DNA from: Gossypium raimondii
Lineage: Eukaryota; Streptophyta; Magnoliopsida; Malvales; Malvaceae
Reading direction: 5' to 3'
Length of the DNA: 64,000 nucleotides
Assembly (NCBI RefSeq): GCF_025698545.1
Contig: NC_068576.1
Span: forward strand, 57,262,094 to 57,326,093
This document shows, piece by piece, positions 1 through 11,249 of this stretch. How positions within the stretch are numbered: the first letter of the stretch is position 1; the number at the start of each line of letters is the position of its first letter. The notes under the pieces are model-generated. The model saw only the letters and a program-made list of their open reading frames with translations, was not told where the DNA came from and did not search any database. Made by a program: the position numbers and the translations under genes.

Positions 1-325
1 AATATAATAAACTTGATTTAGTAATTTACTTATTTAAACCATCGAATTTAACATTTAAAAAATTAACGGTTCTATACAAATTTATACAACTTAATAATTC
101 TTTTATAAAATCTTGTAAAATTTTAATAACATTTTAAATTTTAAGGAGTCAATTTGCTAATATTTCAAATTGACTTTTCGATTTATTCTATTTGTTGAGT
201 TGTAAATATCCATCTTGACTCAAATTTTAAAAAAATTGAAATTATTTATTTAAATTAATTTGAATAGCTTGATCTTGGATCAAAGGGTGTACATATGTCA
301 CAGTCGAAGATACATAAATTTTTAA

Positions 326-684
326 GGTTAAAATATGCCATAAGCACTCTTTAAAAAATGAATTTAGTTTATATATTTTTATTTTTAGAATTTAATCCTC
401 TAATTTTCAAAATTTAAAATTTAGCCTAATTGTTAATACTATTATTTTTTGTTAAATTTAGGTTTATTATAATGTCATTTATTCAATTACATGGCTACCA
501 TATGAGTATTTTTTCATTCCAATATGTTTCACACTAAAAATTTAACAAATAAATTAACATTGTTAACAATTAGACCTGAATTTTGAAATTTAGAAAATAG
601 AGTGATTAAATTTCTAGAAATAAATGTATAGAGACTAAATTTCAATGTTTCAAAAAGTTCAGGGGCTTATTGCATACTTTAACC
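326..684. repeat. MITE, family F3 (GGTTAAAATATGC ends), complete copy
   Basis: The ends are inverted: GGTTAAAATATGC on the left and GCATACTTTAACC on the right. The arms stay complementary over roughly 100 bases with an AT-rich middle. Related copies lie at 895-1180, 2487-2798, 23925-24175 and 48336-48575. The superfamily cannot be assigned from this copy. Confidence 0.65.
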
Positions 685-894
685 ATTTCCTAATAGCCAC
701 TCATCCAAACTGTTTTTGGTAGACTTTGTCCACCCCCGACAGTTCGCCGCATATCCGGCACGGGCTTCCCGCCATCCTGCGTCTTTCGAATCTTAGCGCC
801 AATCCTTTTTCTTTGGTTTATTTTTCTTCTTGCCCCCCTGATTTCCGTCAATTAAAAAACAGTTCCTTTTCTTCTTTAATTTTAATTTTAAACT

Positions 895-1180
895 TAAAAT
901 ATGCTATGTGTCTTTATATTCTTTTTATTTAGAATTCGACCACTCTACTTTTATTTTTAGAAATTTAATTCCTTAAATTTTAAATTTAAAAATGAAGTTC
1001 AAAAATTAACACTGTTAAAGTTATTCTATTAAATTCGTTATTGTAACATTTTAAAATAGAAAAAATCATTTGATAGTCAAGTAATCAAGAAATGACATTA
1101 TAATTGATACTGAATTTAACAAAAATTTTAAACAAAATTAACACTTGAACTTACATATTTAAATCATTAAAATACTAAAT
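895..1180. repeat. MITE family F3, degraded copy
   Basis: It shares with the copy at 326-684 the same ordered runs, including the stretch rich in TTTATTTTTAGAAATTTAAT and the central block ending in a TGACATTATAA-like run. The right end is eroded, so the boundaries are approximate. Confidence 0.45.
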
Positions 1181-1986
1181 TCTAGAAATGATGGACCATA
1201 ATGGGGCCACGGGCTTGGCCCCTCAAAATTTTTGAAAAATTTTATTCTCCTTGAAATTTGTTGAAAATTTTAATTTAACCCCAACTTTTGGAAATTTGTT
1301 ATTATACCTTTTATTTTTCGAAATTTTTCGAAATTATCATTAATTACATAAAATTTTAAAAAATTAATTATATCTTTTTAAAAAAAATCTTATTAAACTA
1401 CAAATTTTAATTAGAAACTAAAATAATTTAGTGCAAATATCCGCCACTTATTCTAAACAAGCAAAGAATAGATTTTAACCTATTTTTAAATAAATTGGCA
1501 AGCTAAATTTGAACTTTTACTTTTATTTTCTCTGCCATAAATTCCTCCACATAAACGTCATCTAAAATGAAATTCAATCCCACATTACCAGTAAACAGAT
1601 GTGTATATATATATTTTCCCAGAAAATGAAAGCTTTTTACTTTTATGGATTATGATATGAATTTTGGGTAGGCTCTAAAATTGGTAAAAGCTTAAATTTT
1701 CAATTCTCACCAGTCATATATGGCCGTAAGAGAGTAATTATTTGGAATATCTGAAGACAAATTAGCGTTTTAACGATATTTTTATTTCTGTTTTTTTTTT
1801 TTCGTTTTGATTTGGTTCTCTCGGTTGATGATCTTTGTTCATCAACTAGAGTGATTGTAATTATAACCAATAGAATCTAAATTTCAAAACCTTTTTTTAT
1901 TAATTTAAGTATTCTTTTTCCAAAATTTTTGAAACCATTGCTGAATTTCGTGGATTTTGAAAATTTCTAATCCACTGCTGAAAACA

Positions 1987-4900
1987 ATGGCGGTGGAGCC
2001 GTTGACGTCTGGCGTAAGTGATCTAATCAACGCGCTCTTCTCGTTACGATCGTTGAGGAGCTTGTTGGTGGTGTTGAACGCCGTCGTTTTGCTTCTCCTG
2101 TTGCCGACCCGGCGACGGAAACGGACCTCCGCGTTGAAATCTGAAGCGGGAAAGGATGAGAAACACGAGGGCAGGAAGAAAGGGTCTGTGGGGACTAAGT
2201 TTAGGGTTCCGGCCGCGGTGGTGCAGCGGAGAAGCACGGCGTTTGCAGTGGACCTAGAGGCGGCAGCGAGGCGATCGCTGGCGATTCGGAGGGTGGTTCA
2301 GGACGATGACGGCGTTAGTATGAGGGAGTTTTCGTTGGTTTCTAGTGCAAGAGGTGACACGTTATTCATTCAGATTTGGACTCCCATTTCCGTACAAATC
2401 AGGTCAGTTGCAGATAAATTTGATTTCCACATATTTCAAATTTTATTATGTCTTAAAAATTAGTTTAGAAATGGGAATTTTGAGAAGGTTAAAATCTGGG
2501 TAGTGATTGTACTATTTACAAATTTAAAATTTAACTTTTATATTTTTATTTATACAAATTTAATCATTTTACTTTTCAGATTTTAAATTTTAGATTCAAT
2601 TGTTGATATTAATAATTTGTTGGTGTGACGTTTAAAAAAAAATCTCACTTGATAGCAAGGCAACTAAAAATAACCAATGTAATGAAATTGAATTTAAAAA
2701 ATATTTGAAAAGTAGAGTAACTAAATTCTTAAAATAAAAGTATAAATATTAAAATTTAAATTTATAAAGAGTATAAGGACTTACAACGTATTTTAACCTT
2801 TTGAAATGAGACACAAAATTTTCTTTGTTATAATAGCATAAATGTTAAAACAATGCTGTTGCAATATTTAAGATCTCAGGTTCAAGTCTCACCACTAGTC
2901 GATAATACTTATACTTGGTGACGTATTGATGTAATGATTGATCGTAATTGTAATTATGTTAAGAATTTATCAAAACAAATTCAACATCTTTGCTTCTTTT
3001 TTGATGTTATGCTTTAGAAATATTTAAGGTGGGAAAATTAATTATATAGGTTAAAGTAATCGGGAGATCTCTATATTGATGTTGTTTTTGTGTGTTTTTC
3101 CAGGGGAGTAGTTTTTCTTATGCATGGCTTGAATGAACACAGGTTTGTTATTAGGATTTAATGCCGTTTTAAAGTAATTGATTCCTTTGTGTGTGTGTGT
3201 CTTCTGTTAAAATGTTTGCCTTTGGTGTCCCCCTTTCACTCGCACGACAGCGATAGATACAACGATTTCGCAAAGCGACTTAATACTAATGGATTCAAGG
3301 TCTACGGAATGGATTGGATTGGTAAGTTTAAGCATAATATGCATAATAATAAATAACATATTGCTTGCTTTAAAAACCGGTTTATGTATGTCAAACACGC
3401 TATATATTACCATTTTGATTATTTTATCAGTCACACCAATTTTTAACTGTACAAAATAATGAAAATTTTAACTCAAATGATTAATTTACTCTTTAATTTA
3501 GCGTACAAAAACTAATTTACTTATTCTTTGAGTAAATGAAACAAAATGCAATTCAACTCATTCTAGTACAAAGACTTCCATGATATTTCAATTTTATTTT
3601 ATTGTTGTTCATAGTGTAGAAGGCACCTTCGACAAAGCATGTATATTTTGGATGTTGAAGGGGTATGAGTATTTCCATTGGGATGGTGCCGAAAAAGCTT
3701 TAAAACAACTTCCTGTTTTATGTATCTCATCGTTTTTAGATATTGATGCATCTTGCGGCATGTTATATAGCATATAACAGTTTCATGCTTGTTTGCCGGT
3801 AAGTTTATTTGTTCTTACTATTCATATAGGACATGGTGGAAGTGATGGACTACATGGATATGTTCATTCTCTTGATTATGCTGTTAATGACATGGTATGT
3901 TTTTAATGTTTAGCTACAAAAGTTTATTTGTAAAAACACCTTTTTGTTATTTTTCAATTTAGATATTGAGTAAATTAGTTTCTTTAAAAAAATTAGAGTA
4001 ATTTAATTCTTGTTAACTTCAAAAGTGAGTAAGGACAATTAATCATGGCTTTAATGTTTTCCATGAATTGTACACGTTTTGATTAGTATAATAACAAATT
4101 TAACTCTTGATGTTTACATATTCATCAATTTGGTCCCGATTTAATGAGTTTAACTTGTAACATTTACATATTTTGTCAACTTAGTATTGGTTTAATAATT
4201 TTAACCTACAACATTTAGCATTTTGTTAAATTAGGACCAAATTGACAAAATATGTAAACCCGATGGCTAAATTTATTATTATACTTATAAAAATTATGTA
4301 CTATTGACAGTAATATCGTGATTAATTGCCCTTAGTTGCTCACTTTTGAAAAGGATAGAGATTAAATTGATATTATTTTTAGGAAAGACCAATTTATTCA
4401 ATATTGAAATTGAGAGAGATCGAAGGGGCCTTCTTACCAAGTTTATTTGAAGTAAATATTGAAATCATTTTCATCTATGTTCTTGACTCGTTGCAGAAAA
4501 TGTTCCTCGAAAGGGTTTTCGTTGAAAACCCAGGGCTTCCGTGTTTCTGTTTTGGTCATTCTACGGGTGGTGCAATTGTCCTAAAAGTAAGTCTTTTTTG
4601 TTTACTCAAGCATGCCAAGAAAATCACTAAGTTTGTTCGATCTAAACTCACTTTTCACATTGTAGGCAACACTCGATCCCCAGGTTGAAAATCGAGTAGC
4701 AGGCATTATACTAACTTCCCCAGCTGTTGGTGTCCAGCCATCTCATCCGATCTTCGTGGTAAGAGCCTACTCGGTTATATCGTCTTTTCTTGTTCGAGAT
4801 ATTGAAGAACATAAATAGTATGACATGCCATTTTAACGGCAGGTACTTGCCCCGATCATGTCATTTCTATTACCACGATTCCAAGTCCATGTTGCAAACA

Positions 4901-5241
4901 GAAGGGGGAACCCGGTTTCTAGGGACCCGGAGGCACTGGTGGCTAAATATTCTGATCCATTGGTATACACCGGACCTCTTCGGGTAAGAACCGGCTACGA
5001 AATCCTTAGAATCACATCTTACTTGCAGCACAATATGAAAAGATTGAAAGTCCCTTTCCTTGTTCTCCACGGCATGGATGATACCGTAACCGATCCTAAA
5101 GCTTCACAAAAACTATACGACGAGGCCTCAACCGACAAAACGATCAAATTATACAAAGGTCTCTTGCATGATCTCCTCTTCGAACTAGAACGAGAAGCTA
5201 TAATGGATGACATAATTCAATGGCTAAATGTTAGAGCTTAA
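1987..5241 (+). CDS. Alpha/beta hydrolase, caffeoylshikimate esterase / monoacylglycerol lipase-like
   Basis: A serine hydrolase of the plant MAGL/CSE family, which cleaves acyl esters such as monoacylglycerols or caffeoyl-shikimate. Exons: 1987-2402, 3104-3142, 3251-3321, 3830-3894, 4497-4586, 4666-4758 and 4843-5241. All junctions are GT-AG and in phase, giving 390 residues, a usual length for the long-N-terminus branch. Residues 24-40 are strongly hydrophobic and are followed by an arginine/lysine cluster, which suggests a membrane anchor or plastid-targeting segment. Visible motifs are MHGLNEH near the oxyanion hole, the nucleophile elbow GHSTG with Ser219, the HGMDDTV acid (Asp338) and catalytic His367 in LLHDLLFE. 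The start at 1987 is preferred over the in-frame ATG at 1957 because MAVE fits the family better. Introns 1, 3 and 4 carry MITEs. Substrate cannot be fixed from sequence; the closest remembered relative is Arabidopsis At1g77420. Confidence 0.9.
2487..2798. repeat. MITE family F3 in hydrolase intron 1
   Basis: It begins GGTTAAAAT and ends ATTTTAACC, with complementary arms and the same internal order as the copy at 326-684. It lies wholly within intron 1 (2403-3103), so it does not touch the coding sequence. A GGTTCAAGTCTC block just downstream, at about 2880, resembles a tRNA-type B box, but no A box is convincing. Confidence 0.6.
3431..3580. repeat. MITE family F1, right half, in hydrolase intron 3
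   Basis: This is the right arm of the commonest MITE in the window. Diagnostic runs in order are TTTTTAACTGTACAAA, AATTTACTCTTTAATTTAG, ACTAATTTACTTATT, AAAATGCAATTCAACTC and ACTTCCATGATA. The left arm is missing. Confidence 0.6.
3953..4415. repeat. MITE family F4 with long inverted ends in hydrolase intron 4
   Basis: Inner arms read AAAAGTGAGTAAGGACAATT on the left and the complement of a near-identical run at 4322-4348 on the right. The complementarity extends outward, with left TTAGATATTGAGTAAATTAG pairing with right AATTTATTCAATATTGAAAT. The central part, at about 4100-4310, recurs as a fragment at 10927-11123 and more weakly at 27145-27240. The element fills most of intron 4 (3895-4496). 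Confidence 0.6.
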
Positions 5242-6570
5242 AAAAGGAAAACTCACCACTTCAATGTTGAAAACACACAGTTTTGTTTTTTGATAAAATG
5301 TTGTGAATTTTAGGGATTGATCCCTCTTTGTTGTTGATAGGCTAGATTGGTTCCATCCTGGCTCATGAAGCTTTGCTTGTAATGGTGTTCTCTGTTACGG
5401 TGTTACCACGGTATATATGGAAATATGTGGTAGCTTTTTTTTTACAGTAGAATTTTCATTCATTCATTCATTAATCCCATCCTACATTAGTAGGAAACTG
5501 GTTAAATTCTGTTATTAGACCCTAAATTATATCTAATTATGGTTTTAGTTTTTATACTATATTAAAATTAATTTAAGATAAATTCATCATATGTTTATTT
5601 TAAGTCTAAATTTACATCAATGAATCCTTAAGGATATTTAAAAATTACAACATTACTTTTGTTTTTGGTGGATTCAAATTTCAAAGTATGATTATCCTAA
5701 TAATATTATGGGTAAACTACGTCTAACGTCACTAAATTATTAATAAGTTTACATTTATGTTACTTAATTTCAAAAGTTATAAAATATCATTGAACTATTT
5801 GAAAGTTTTCATTTAAGTAAAAAAACTATTCGAAAGTTTTTATTTAAGTCATTTGGTTGTTAATATTTTTTTAAAGTGTCTAGCTAGCAAGCTCTAAGCA
5901 ATGATTTGACAATCGGTACGGTGGATCAATATCCATTGATGAGTAGAATAACATATATTAGGTCCAAGTCAATCTAACGGTGTTAGTGTTGGAGATAGGA
6001 GAAAAAAGTTGTTTAGATTTTGGTTCACAAATTCATAACATTTAAAGTTGTTTCGTGAAAAAAAATTGAATTGTAGAAGAGAAGGAGAATGAGGGTTTTC
6101 GATTAGTGCAAGCAGTACTGCAAACAGAAAAGGCCATACAATAACGATTTTAATAGCCCAATGACTTAAATGACCAAAATGTAAAATTAGTAATAATTTA
6201 ATGATCTTGAGCGGAATTTACCCTAATATTATCTAAAGAGTTGAAACTTAAATTCCCTTTCTTCCACCTAAGACATCACTTTCACAACAAAATTATCCAT
6301 TTCAGCTTAATAGATTACTAAAATCATAATTAGTGCGCATAAAGATAATTTCTTCTGCAAAATATGATAAATTTGATTAATGTTTCTATATTTTGTGGAT
6401 GATCCTAATTATATTTTTGAATTTTTTTACTATCAATTTTTAATTTTTATAAATTAATTTTTTCTAACATATTTAATAAATAAATTCAAGATTTTAAAAA
6501 TAATTAAATTTTCATACGGTTTGTTTATTGATAAGTTTATTTAATATTTTTTTATATAAATTAAGTAAAA
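5242..6570. other. Convergent intergenic region between hydrolase and OCT-A
   Basis: This is the shared 3' space of two genes that point at each other. It contains one well-bounded MITE (5710-6223). The rest is AT-rich and holds no open frame or RNA gene that I can support. Confidence 0.5.
5710..6223. mobile_element. MULE-like MITE with 9-bp target-site duplication (family F2)
   Basis: The 514-bp element starts GGGTAAACTACGTC and ends GCGGAATTTACCC. Its arms are inverted and extend for 40 or more bases, pairing around the ACTAAATTATTAATAAG-type run. The 9-base sequence TAATATTAT flanks it exactly on both sides (5701-5709 and 6224-6232), the length expected for Mutator-like elements. It has no coding capacity, so it is non-autonomous. 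A diverged copy lies at 39508-40008. Confidence 0.75.
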
Positions 6571-9297
6571 TTATAACACAGTGTTCTGCATTAAACGACG
6601 GCGTTTCACTTGTTCTTCTTCTTCTTGTTGCTTCAACGTCTCATAAAGCGGAGCATTTTTAGTCTCAGGCAACCACACACTTAAGGTTCCACTCACGATG
6701 GCAAGAGCCCCAAACACGGCGAACGAAAGCGACGGGCTGAGGCGGCCGACCACCACTAATAAAGGCGACAAAGAAGCCCCCAACATTAACGATTGACGCA
6801 ACATCGACACCGCAAAGTTCCTTACGTTAGTCGGAAAAAGCTCAACACAGTAAATATACGACACGTTGAACGCGATAGCAGCGGCCATGAAACCAATAGC
6901 TTCGATCGTTAATTGAGGCCAACTGCTGGTGGTGGAGGATGCGGCGGAGAAAATGATGCAAAGGAGACATGAAACGCCGGCTGAAATTGCTGATAACGAT
7001 GAAAGGAGACGTCGGCTGGTGAAACTCAATAGTATGCCGCCGATGAAAACGGCGGGGATTTCCATTGCGGCGTTGATTATAACTGTTAAGTAGAGATTGA
7101 AATTGAGATTCTCGGCGTTTAGTTGGATTCCGTAATAAACGAAGCCAACCCCAAAGCCGAATAACATCATTGTTATCATCCTTTTAGCAGCCCATCTTGT
7201 TGTCCATATGTTTTCGTTTTTGCCACCTTCATTCCTTGTGCCTGTAATAATAATGAAAATAAAAATAAGACTTATATTTTCAATTGGTGAGGGTAGGATC
7301 TGAAGGGGATAATTATTAAGATACTAATGTTCCAATGCCCGAACATTTACAAGTTTAGGGTCAAACTTAAAACAAAAACAAGTTTAAACTCCAAGAATAA
7401 TTGTCACCCAAAATTCAACCCCTTAGTTTGATTGTTTAACTAAACAATGTCTAATTAAATAAATCATTTGAATATAAACTAACTATACTAGCACCTGTTG
7501 TCGCTTGAGATGGAATTATGAGCTCTATATTATCAGGCAATTTTTTCCCCTTCCATCCTGCAAATCTTTGTAACACCTCAAGAGCTTCTTTGTTTTTCCC
7601 TCTAACAAGGAGCCAACGGGGAGATTCCGATACCAAAGGGACTAACAAAAAAGTATAGACCAGAGGGGGAAGGGATATGATCCTGTACAAATACCTCCAT
7701 TGGGTTCTAGTAGGATATGCAATGAAAGGAAGAGACAAGAAACCCGCCGTGAAGAAAAAGAAACCGTATTGGCCAACTTGGCCTCGCCATTTACGGCCAA
7801 CGACCTCCGTTGAAAGAACAAGGCAACATATCCCATTTCCAGAACGAGCAAAGCCATTTGCAAATCGAAGAAGGGAATACACCCAAATATTTGGTGAAAA
7901 AGAAGTGAGGAAAGTGGTGGTGGAGGTTAAGATGCATGCCAACAAAAGTGTTTTCTTTCTACCTAGCCATGCGTCGGCGAGGCGGCCGTAGAAAGCACAA
8001 CCTATAATGGAAGTGGAAACAAAGTAATTACATGGAGATTATGTATTAGGAGTCAAATTGTATTTTGTCCCATTTATTCAAAAAATAGATAAATTAGTCC
8101 ATGTACATTACATCAAAGAGTAAATTGGTCTTTTTTATCAAAAAATTATTCATTTTTATTTTTAAAAATTAGCATGACTAACAGAATAACTAGATAGGAC
8201 CAATCAAATATCAAGGGTGGAATCAAGAGATAACCACTTCGCCCCCTCCATTCAAATGGCAAAATTGCATTTTAACTCCCCTATTTAAATTTATAATTCA
8301 ATTTTAGCCCTCTTAACACAAAATTATTATATTTGCCCCTCCAAAATTTTATAATTTTATCTTAACCCCTAATTTTAAATTCTTTGCTTCATTGTTGATC
8401 TATATTTCAACCTAACCATTAGCTTGGGTGTTGAATACCAACCTAAATATGAAGTAGAGCAGGTAGAGAATCTTGCCGTTAGGTTATGGGAGCTTAATTA
8501 AATTTATAAAAAAAGTTGAGGGTCTTAATTAAAATTTCAATAATTTTAGAGGGCTTAATGAAAATTTACAAAAATTATGAGTAATTAAATTTTGTTAAAA
8601 CTTTTGAGGGTTTAATAAGAATTTGTAAAATTTTGAAAGGCCCAATTCAAATTTTCAAAAGAATTTGAGGGTCTAAAAAATATAAAATTATATAGATAAA
8701 TTGGATTTAACAGGCTAAAGAAAAAAAAGAAAAAACTCTTAAATTTTATTATCATTATTTGTAAATTGTCTATATATTCGATAAACACATATTTATAATT
8801 TCATCCACGCATGAAAGCTATAGCATGGAGGGGAAGAGTGACAGTGATAGCTGATTACCGAAAATTGAACCAATGAAGAAGAGTGAAGTGGGAATAGCAG
8901 CAAGAAACTTGCGATGGCAGATAAGATCCCACTCCGCAATAGTGGTGGCGCTATTCCCTCCGATCCACTCCCAACTACCGGCTGCCAATCCACAAACATG
9001 ACCGGCCGGTTGCCCTTTGTTGCCACCACCACCACTAGCAGTGTTGTTCATGCACCAAGATGAGGATAATGATGGATCAGCACTGGTTTTGCATCTACAA
9101 CCAGATGGCTGAGCATCAGTAAAGATGGTGACCAAGGTGTTTTGAGAATCAAATACCCATGCAAATGACACTAACACCACTTGCAACAGCTGGGGTAACC
9201 CAAAGGATCCCACATACCTTTCTATAATCTCATCCACATTGAGCTCCATTTTTTCTTCATTGGGAACCTCTGTTGTTGTCTCTTCTTCGTTATCCAT
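6571..9297 (-). CDS. OCT: Organic cation/carnitine transporter, copy A
   Basis: A major facilitator superfamily (SLC22-type) plant OCT, predicted to move organic cations or carnitine across a membrane. Exons on the minus strand: 9297-8859, 8001-7495 and 7241-6571, all GT-AG, giving 538 residues, near the usual size. Residues 37-50 form TM1. A long extracellular loop with Trp, Cys and Asn-x-Thr sites leads to an AEWDLIC motif, then MFS motif A ([12 protein letters not shown]) at the start of exon 2. SPRWLLVRG closes the first half. Exon 3 holds six more membrane segments, [11 protein letters not shown] and [13 protein letters not shown]. Position 67 is Cys where copies B and C have Trp. The start is later than in B and C (see findings). 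It is the most 3' of three tandem copies on this strand. Substrate and membrane are not fixed by sequence; the family branch resembles Arabidopsis OCT1/2/3/5/6 rather than OCT4. Confidence 0.9.
8037..8185. repeat. MITE family F1, left half, in OCT-A intron 1
   Basis: It matches the left arm of the F1 family (GGAGTCAAATTG, TTATTCAAAAAATAGATAAA, CATCAAAGAGTAAATTGGTC) and then breaks off after an ACTAACAGAATAAC run. It lies at the same intron position as the complete copy in OCT-B (13441-13790), so it is an internally deleted remnant of a shared insertion. Confidence 0.6.
8233..8690. repeat. Old inverted-repeat element shared by intron 1 of all three OCT copies
   Basis: Left arm runs such as CATTTTAACTCCC, AATTCAATTTTAGCCCTC and TTTGCCCCTCC pair loosely with right arm runs such as GAGGGTCTTAATTAAAATTT and GAAAGGCCCAATTCAAATTT. 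The same series, including CAACCTAACCATTAG, occurs in OCT-B intron 1 (13905-14350) and OCT-C intron 1 (21685-22060). The insertion therefore predates the duplications. Confidence 0.55.
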
Positions 9298-9452
9298 GGC
9301 CCCCTTAATGTGGATTTTGTGTTGGGATGGCTTTGATAATGTGTTGGTTGCCCCCCCCTAATATATGATATTATTGATATGAATGGTGTGATCATCATCT
9401 TTAGTATTTTAATGTACCACTAACATGTGTAAAATTACTTGAAAAAGCCAAA

Positions 9453-9536
9453 TTCTATTCATAATAATAAAGGAAGTTAGGTAATTTAAAAAAGTTCTAT
9501 TCATAATAATAGAGGAAGTTAGGTAATTTAAGAAAG
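9453..9536. repeat. 42-base tandem direct repeat in the OCT-A 5' flank
   Basis: The unit begins TTCTATTCATAATAATA and continues through AGGAAGTTAGGTAATTTAA. It occurs twice with a 42-base period and very few differences. The equivalent OCT-B region has a single partial unit interrupted by a MITE at about 15100. Confidence 0.75.
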
Positions 9537-10926
9537 TTACATTGAAGCTAGGTACTTATATATTTTTTGGGTACTCCGATAAATTTAAATAATATTATAT
9601 GTATTAATATCTTACTTAAACTCCACGAGAATTTGATTCGGCTAAAAATATGTGTAATTTTTCCATATTAAGGGCAACAAAAGTCATATATACTATTTCA
9701 CGCACTTTGCATAGTGAGTGAAAGGGTGGGGAACAAGAGCAGCTGGCGGTGGGATCATGTTTACACATCATGCGCCACTAAATTGGATTCCAAAGAGACC
9801 CCAATTTATTATTTTTGGGATAAATTATATTTTAGTTTGTTTAATTTTAATTTTTGTAGCTTTCATCAAAATAATAGCTGGTTAAATTTAGTTATGTATT
9901 ATGCGTATAATTATATATATAATTCGTATTTTCTAATTGAATCATTTTAAGTTCTTATGCAAAGAATAATTGTTTAATTCATTAACTTGGTCTTTAGTGA
10001 GAAAATAAAAAAGTTAATATGACATTACACATATGATAATATATTTATTGCAGTAAATTTTAAAAATAACAAAATTTAATGAAATTAATAATTATCGTTT
10101 AATGAAGACTAAAATTTTAAATTTTAAAAACGCAGAACTAAAATTAATCAAATTAAAGTATAAAAATTAGAATTTACCCTATTTTGAATAAATATATTTC
10201 TTATTGATATTGCTCATCAATAAATTATTGTAGAAATCAATGACATAATAATGCAGCATCCATTAGCAAAAGAAGAAAAGATTCAGTAGCTGAGGAACAT
10301 ATTAGAAAATTTTGGGTGGCAAGGCGTCCGCTCTTCTTTTTTTCATTTTACTATATTTTTACATTATGAAAATATGTTTTATCCAAGAGTTTAAGTATAA
10401 ACGAGTTTAAATTTAAATGCTAACAAGTTCAAAATGAAGTATAAAATTGATAAGTGAATGTATTTAAGCTTAAGTAGTTTAATTATGTTTTCAATTAATG
10501 TTAGATCAAATTTAAGTTAAATATTGAGTACTAAATTTTGAGTCGAAATTAATTTTCATATTTCTATTATTTGTGCTCAATTTTACTCGATATCAATAAT
10601 AAAAAAAGTGTGACATATGGCAAGCCCTTACTAATGTCATGTACTTTTTCAAATAAATTTAGACAAAATTAATAATTTAATGATAATTTCTTACAAAAGA
10701 AACCTTAATATGAGATTTATTAGAGTACAGCTTATCATTTCTTCATTCCTATTATAAAGACATGATCAATGGATTTTAATTTTAAAACCCAATTACTCAC
10801 ACAAATTTCATGGGACACAACAAATCATAATAATAATAATAAAATAAGTGAGATTATATCCCATCTTTAATAAAATTTATGAATATAATTTCATTTATTA
10901 ATAACATATAATTAATAGATTTTTTA

Positions 10927-11123
10927 CATAAATTTGGTCCTGATTTAATGAGTTTAACTTGTAACATTTACATCTTTTGTCAACTTAATCTTGATAAATA
11001 TATTTAACCTATAACATTTGTGCATTTTTTAAATTAGGACCAAATTGATAAAATATGTAAATTTTGATGGCTAAATTTATTATTATACCTATAAAAGTTA
11101 TGTACAATTAACAGTAATATCAT
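10927..11123. repeat. MITE family F4 fragment
   Basis: It closely matches the middle of the element at 3953-4415: TGATTTAATGAGTTTAACTT, GTAACATTTACAT, AATTAGGACCAAATTGA and GATGGCTAAATTTATTATTA occur in the same order. Both ends are lost. The right end is cut exactly where the LTR-like block begins. Confidence 0.65.
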
Positions 11124-11219
11124 TGTACAGCCCAAATTTAGCCCCCAATACCTCAAGCCCAAAACCTATAGCCCAATATTCAAAAACCCTAGCCCAACAC
11201 TCAATAGCAAAAAACAACA

Positions 11220-11249
11220 AACCCTAACCCTAGGTGCGCCGCACCTAGG
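11220..11249. repeat. Short palindrome in the LTR-like block
   Basis: CCCTAGGTGCG and CGCACCTAGGG face each other across a single base. It follows two CCCTAA-like units, which are too few to be a telomeric array. Confidence 0.6.

Larger units (their letters stand above)
1..1986. other. Left intergenic region with MITE fragments; hydrolase promoter
   Basis: There is no convincing gene here. The stretch holds one complete and one partial copy of an inverted-repeat family that begins GGTTAAAATATGC (listed separately). An alternating TA run at about 1604-1615 is a possible TATA region for the hydrolase that starts at 1987, but it lies nearly 400 bases upstream and nothing else supports it. A short GC-richer island at about 725-840 stands out from its surroundings and matches nothing I recognise; its only open frame is short and low in complexity. 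Confidence 0.5.
9298..11123. other. OCT-A 5' flank, homologous to the OCT-B 5' flank
   Basis: This is the upstream region of OCT-A (the gene is on the minus strand). Blocks at about 10200-10310 and 10880-10935 align with OCT-B upstream blocks at about 16690-16790 and 17545-17630, so the duplicated unit carried well over 1.5 kb of 5' sequence. A 42-base near-perfect direct repeat starts at 9453 and 9495. The end of the stretch (10927-11123) is a fragment of MITE family F4 abutting an LTR-like block. I cannot place a TATA box with confidence. Confidence 0.5.

Noticed and set aside
2870-2910. Possible tRNA or SINE from a GGTTCAAGTCTC block in hydrolase intron 1
   Set aside because: A B-box-like run is present, but I see no A box and no cloverleaf.
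11210-11235. Telomere-like CCCTAA units
   Set aside because: Only two imperfect units next to a palindrome; not an interstitial telomeric array.
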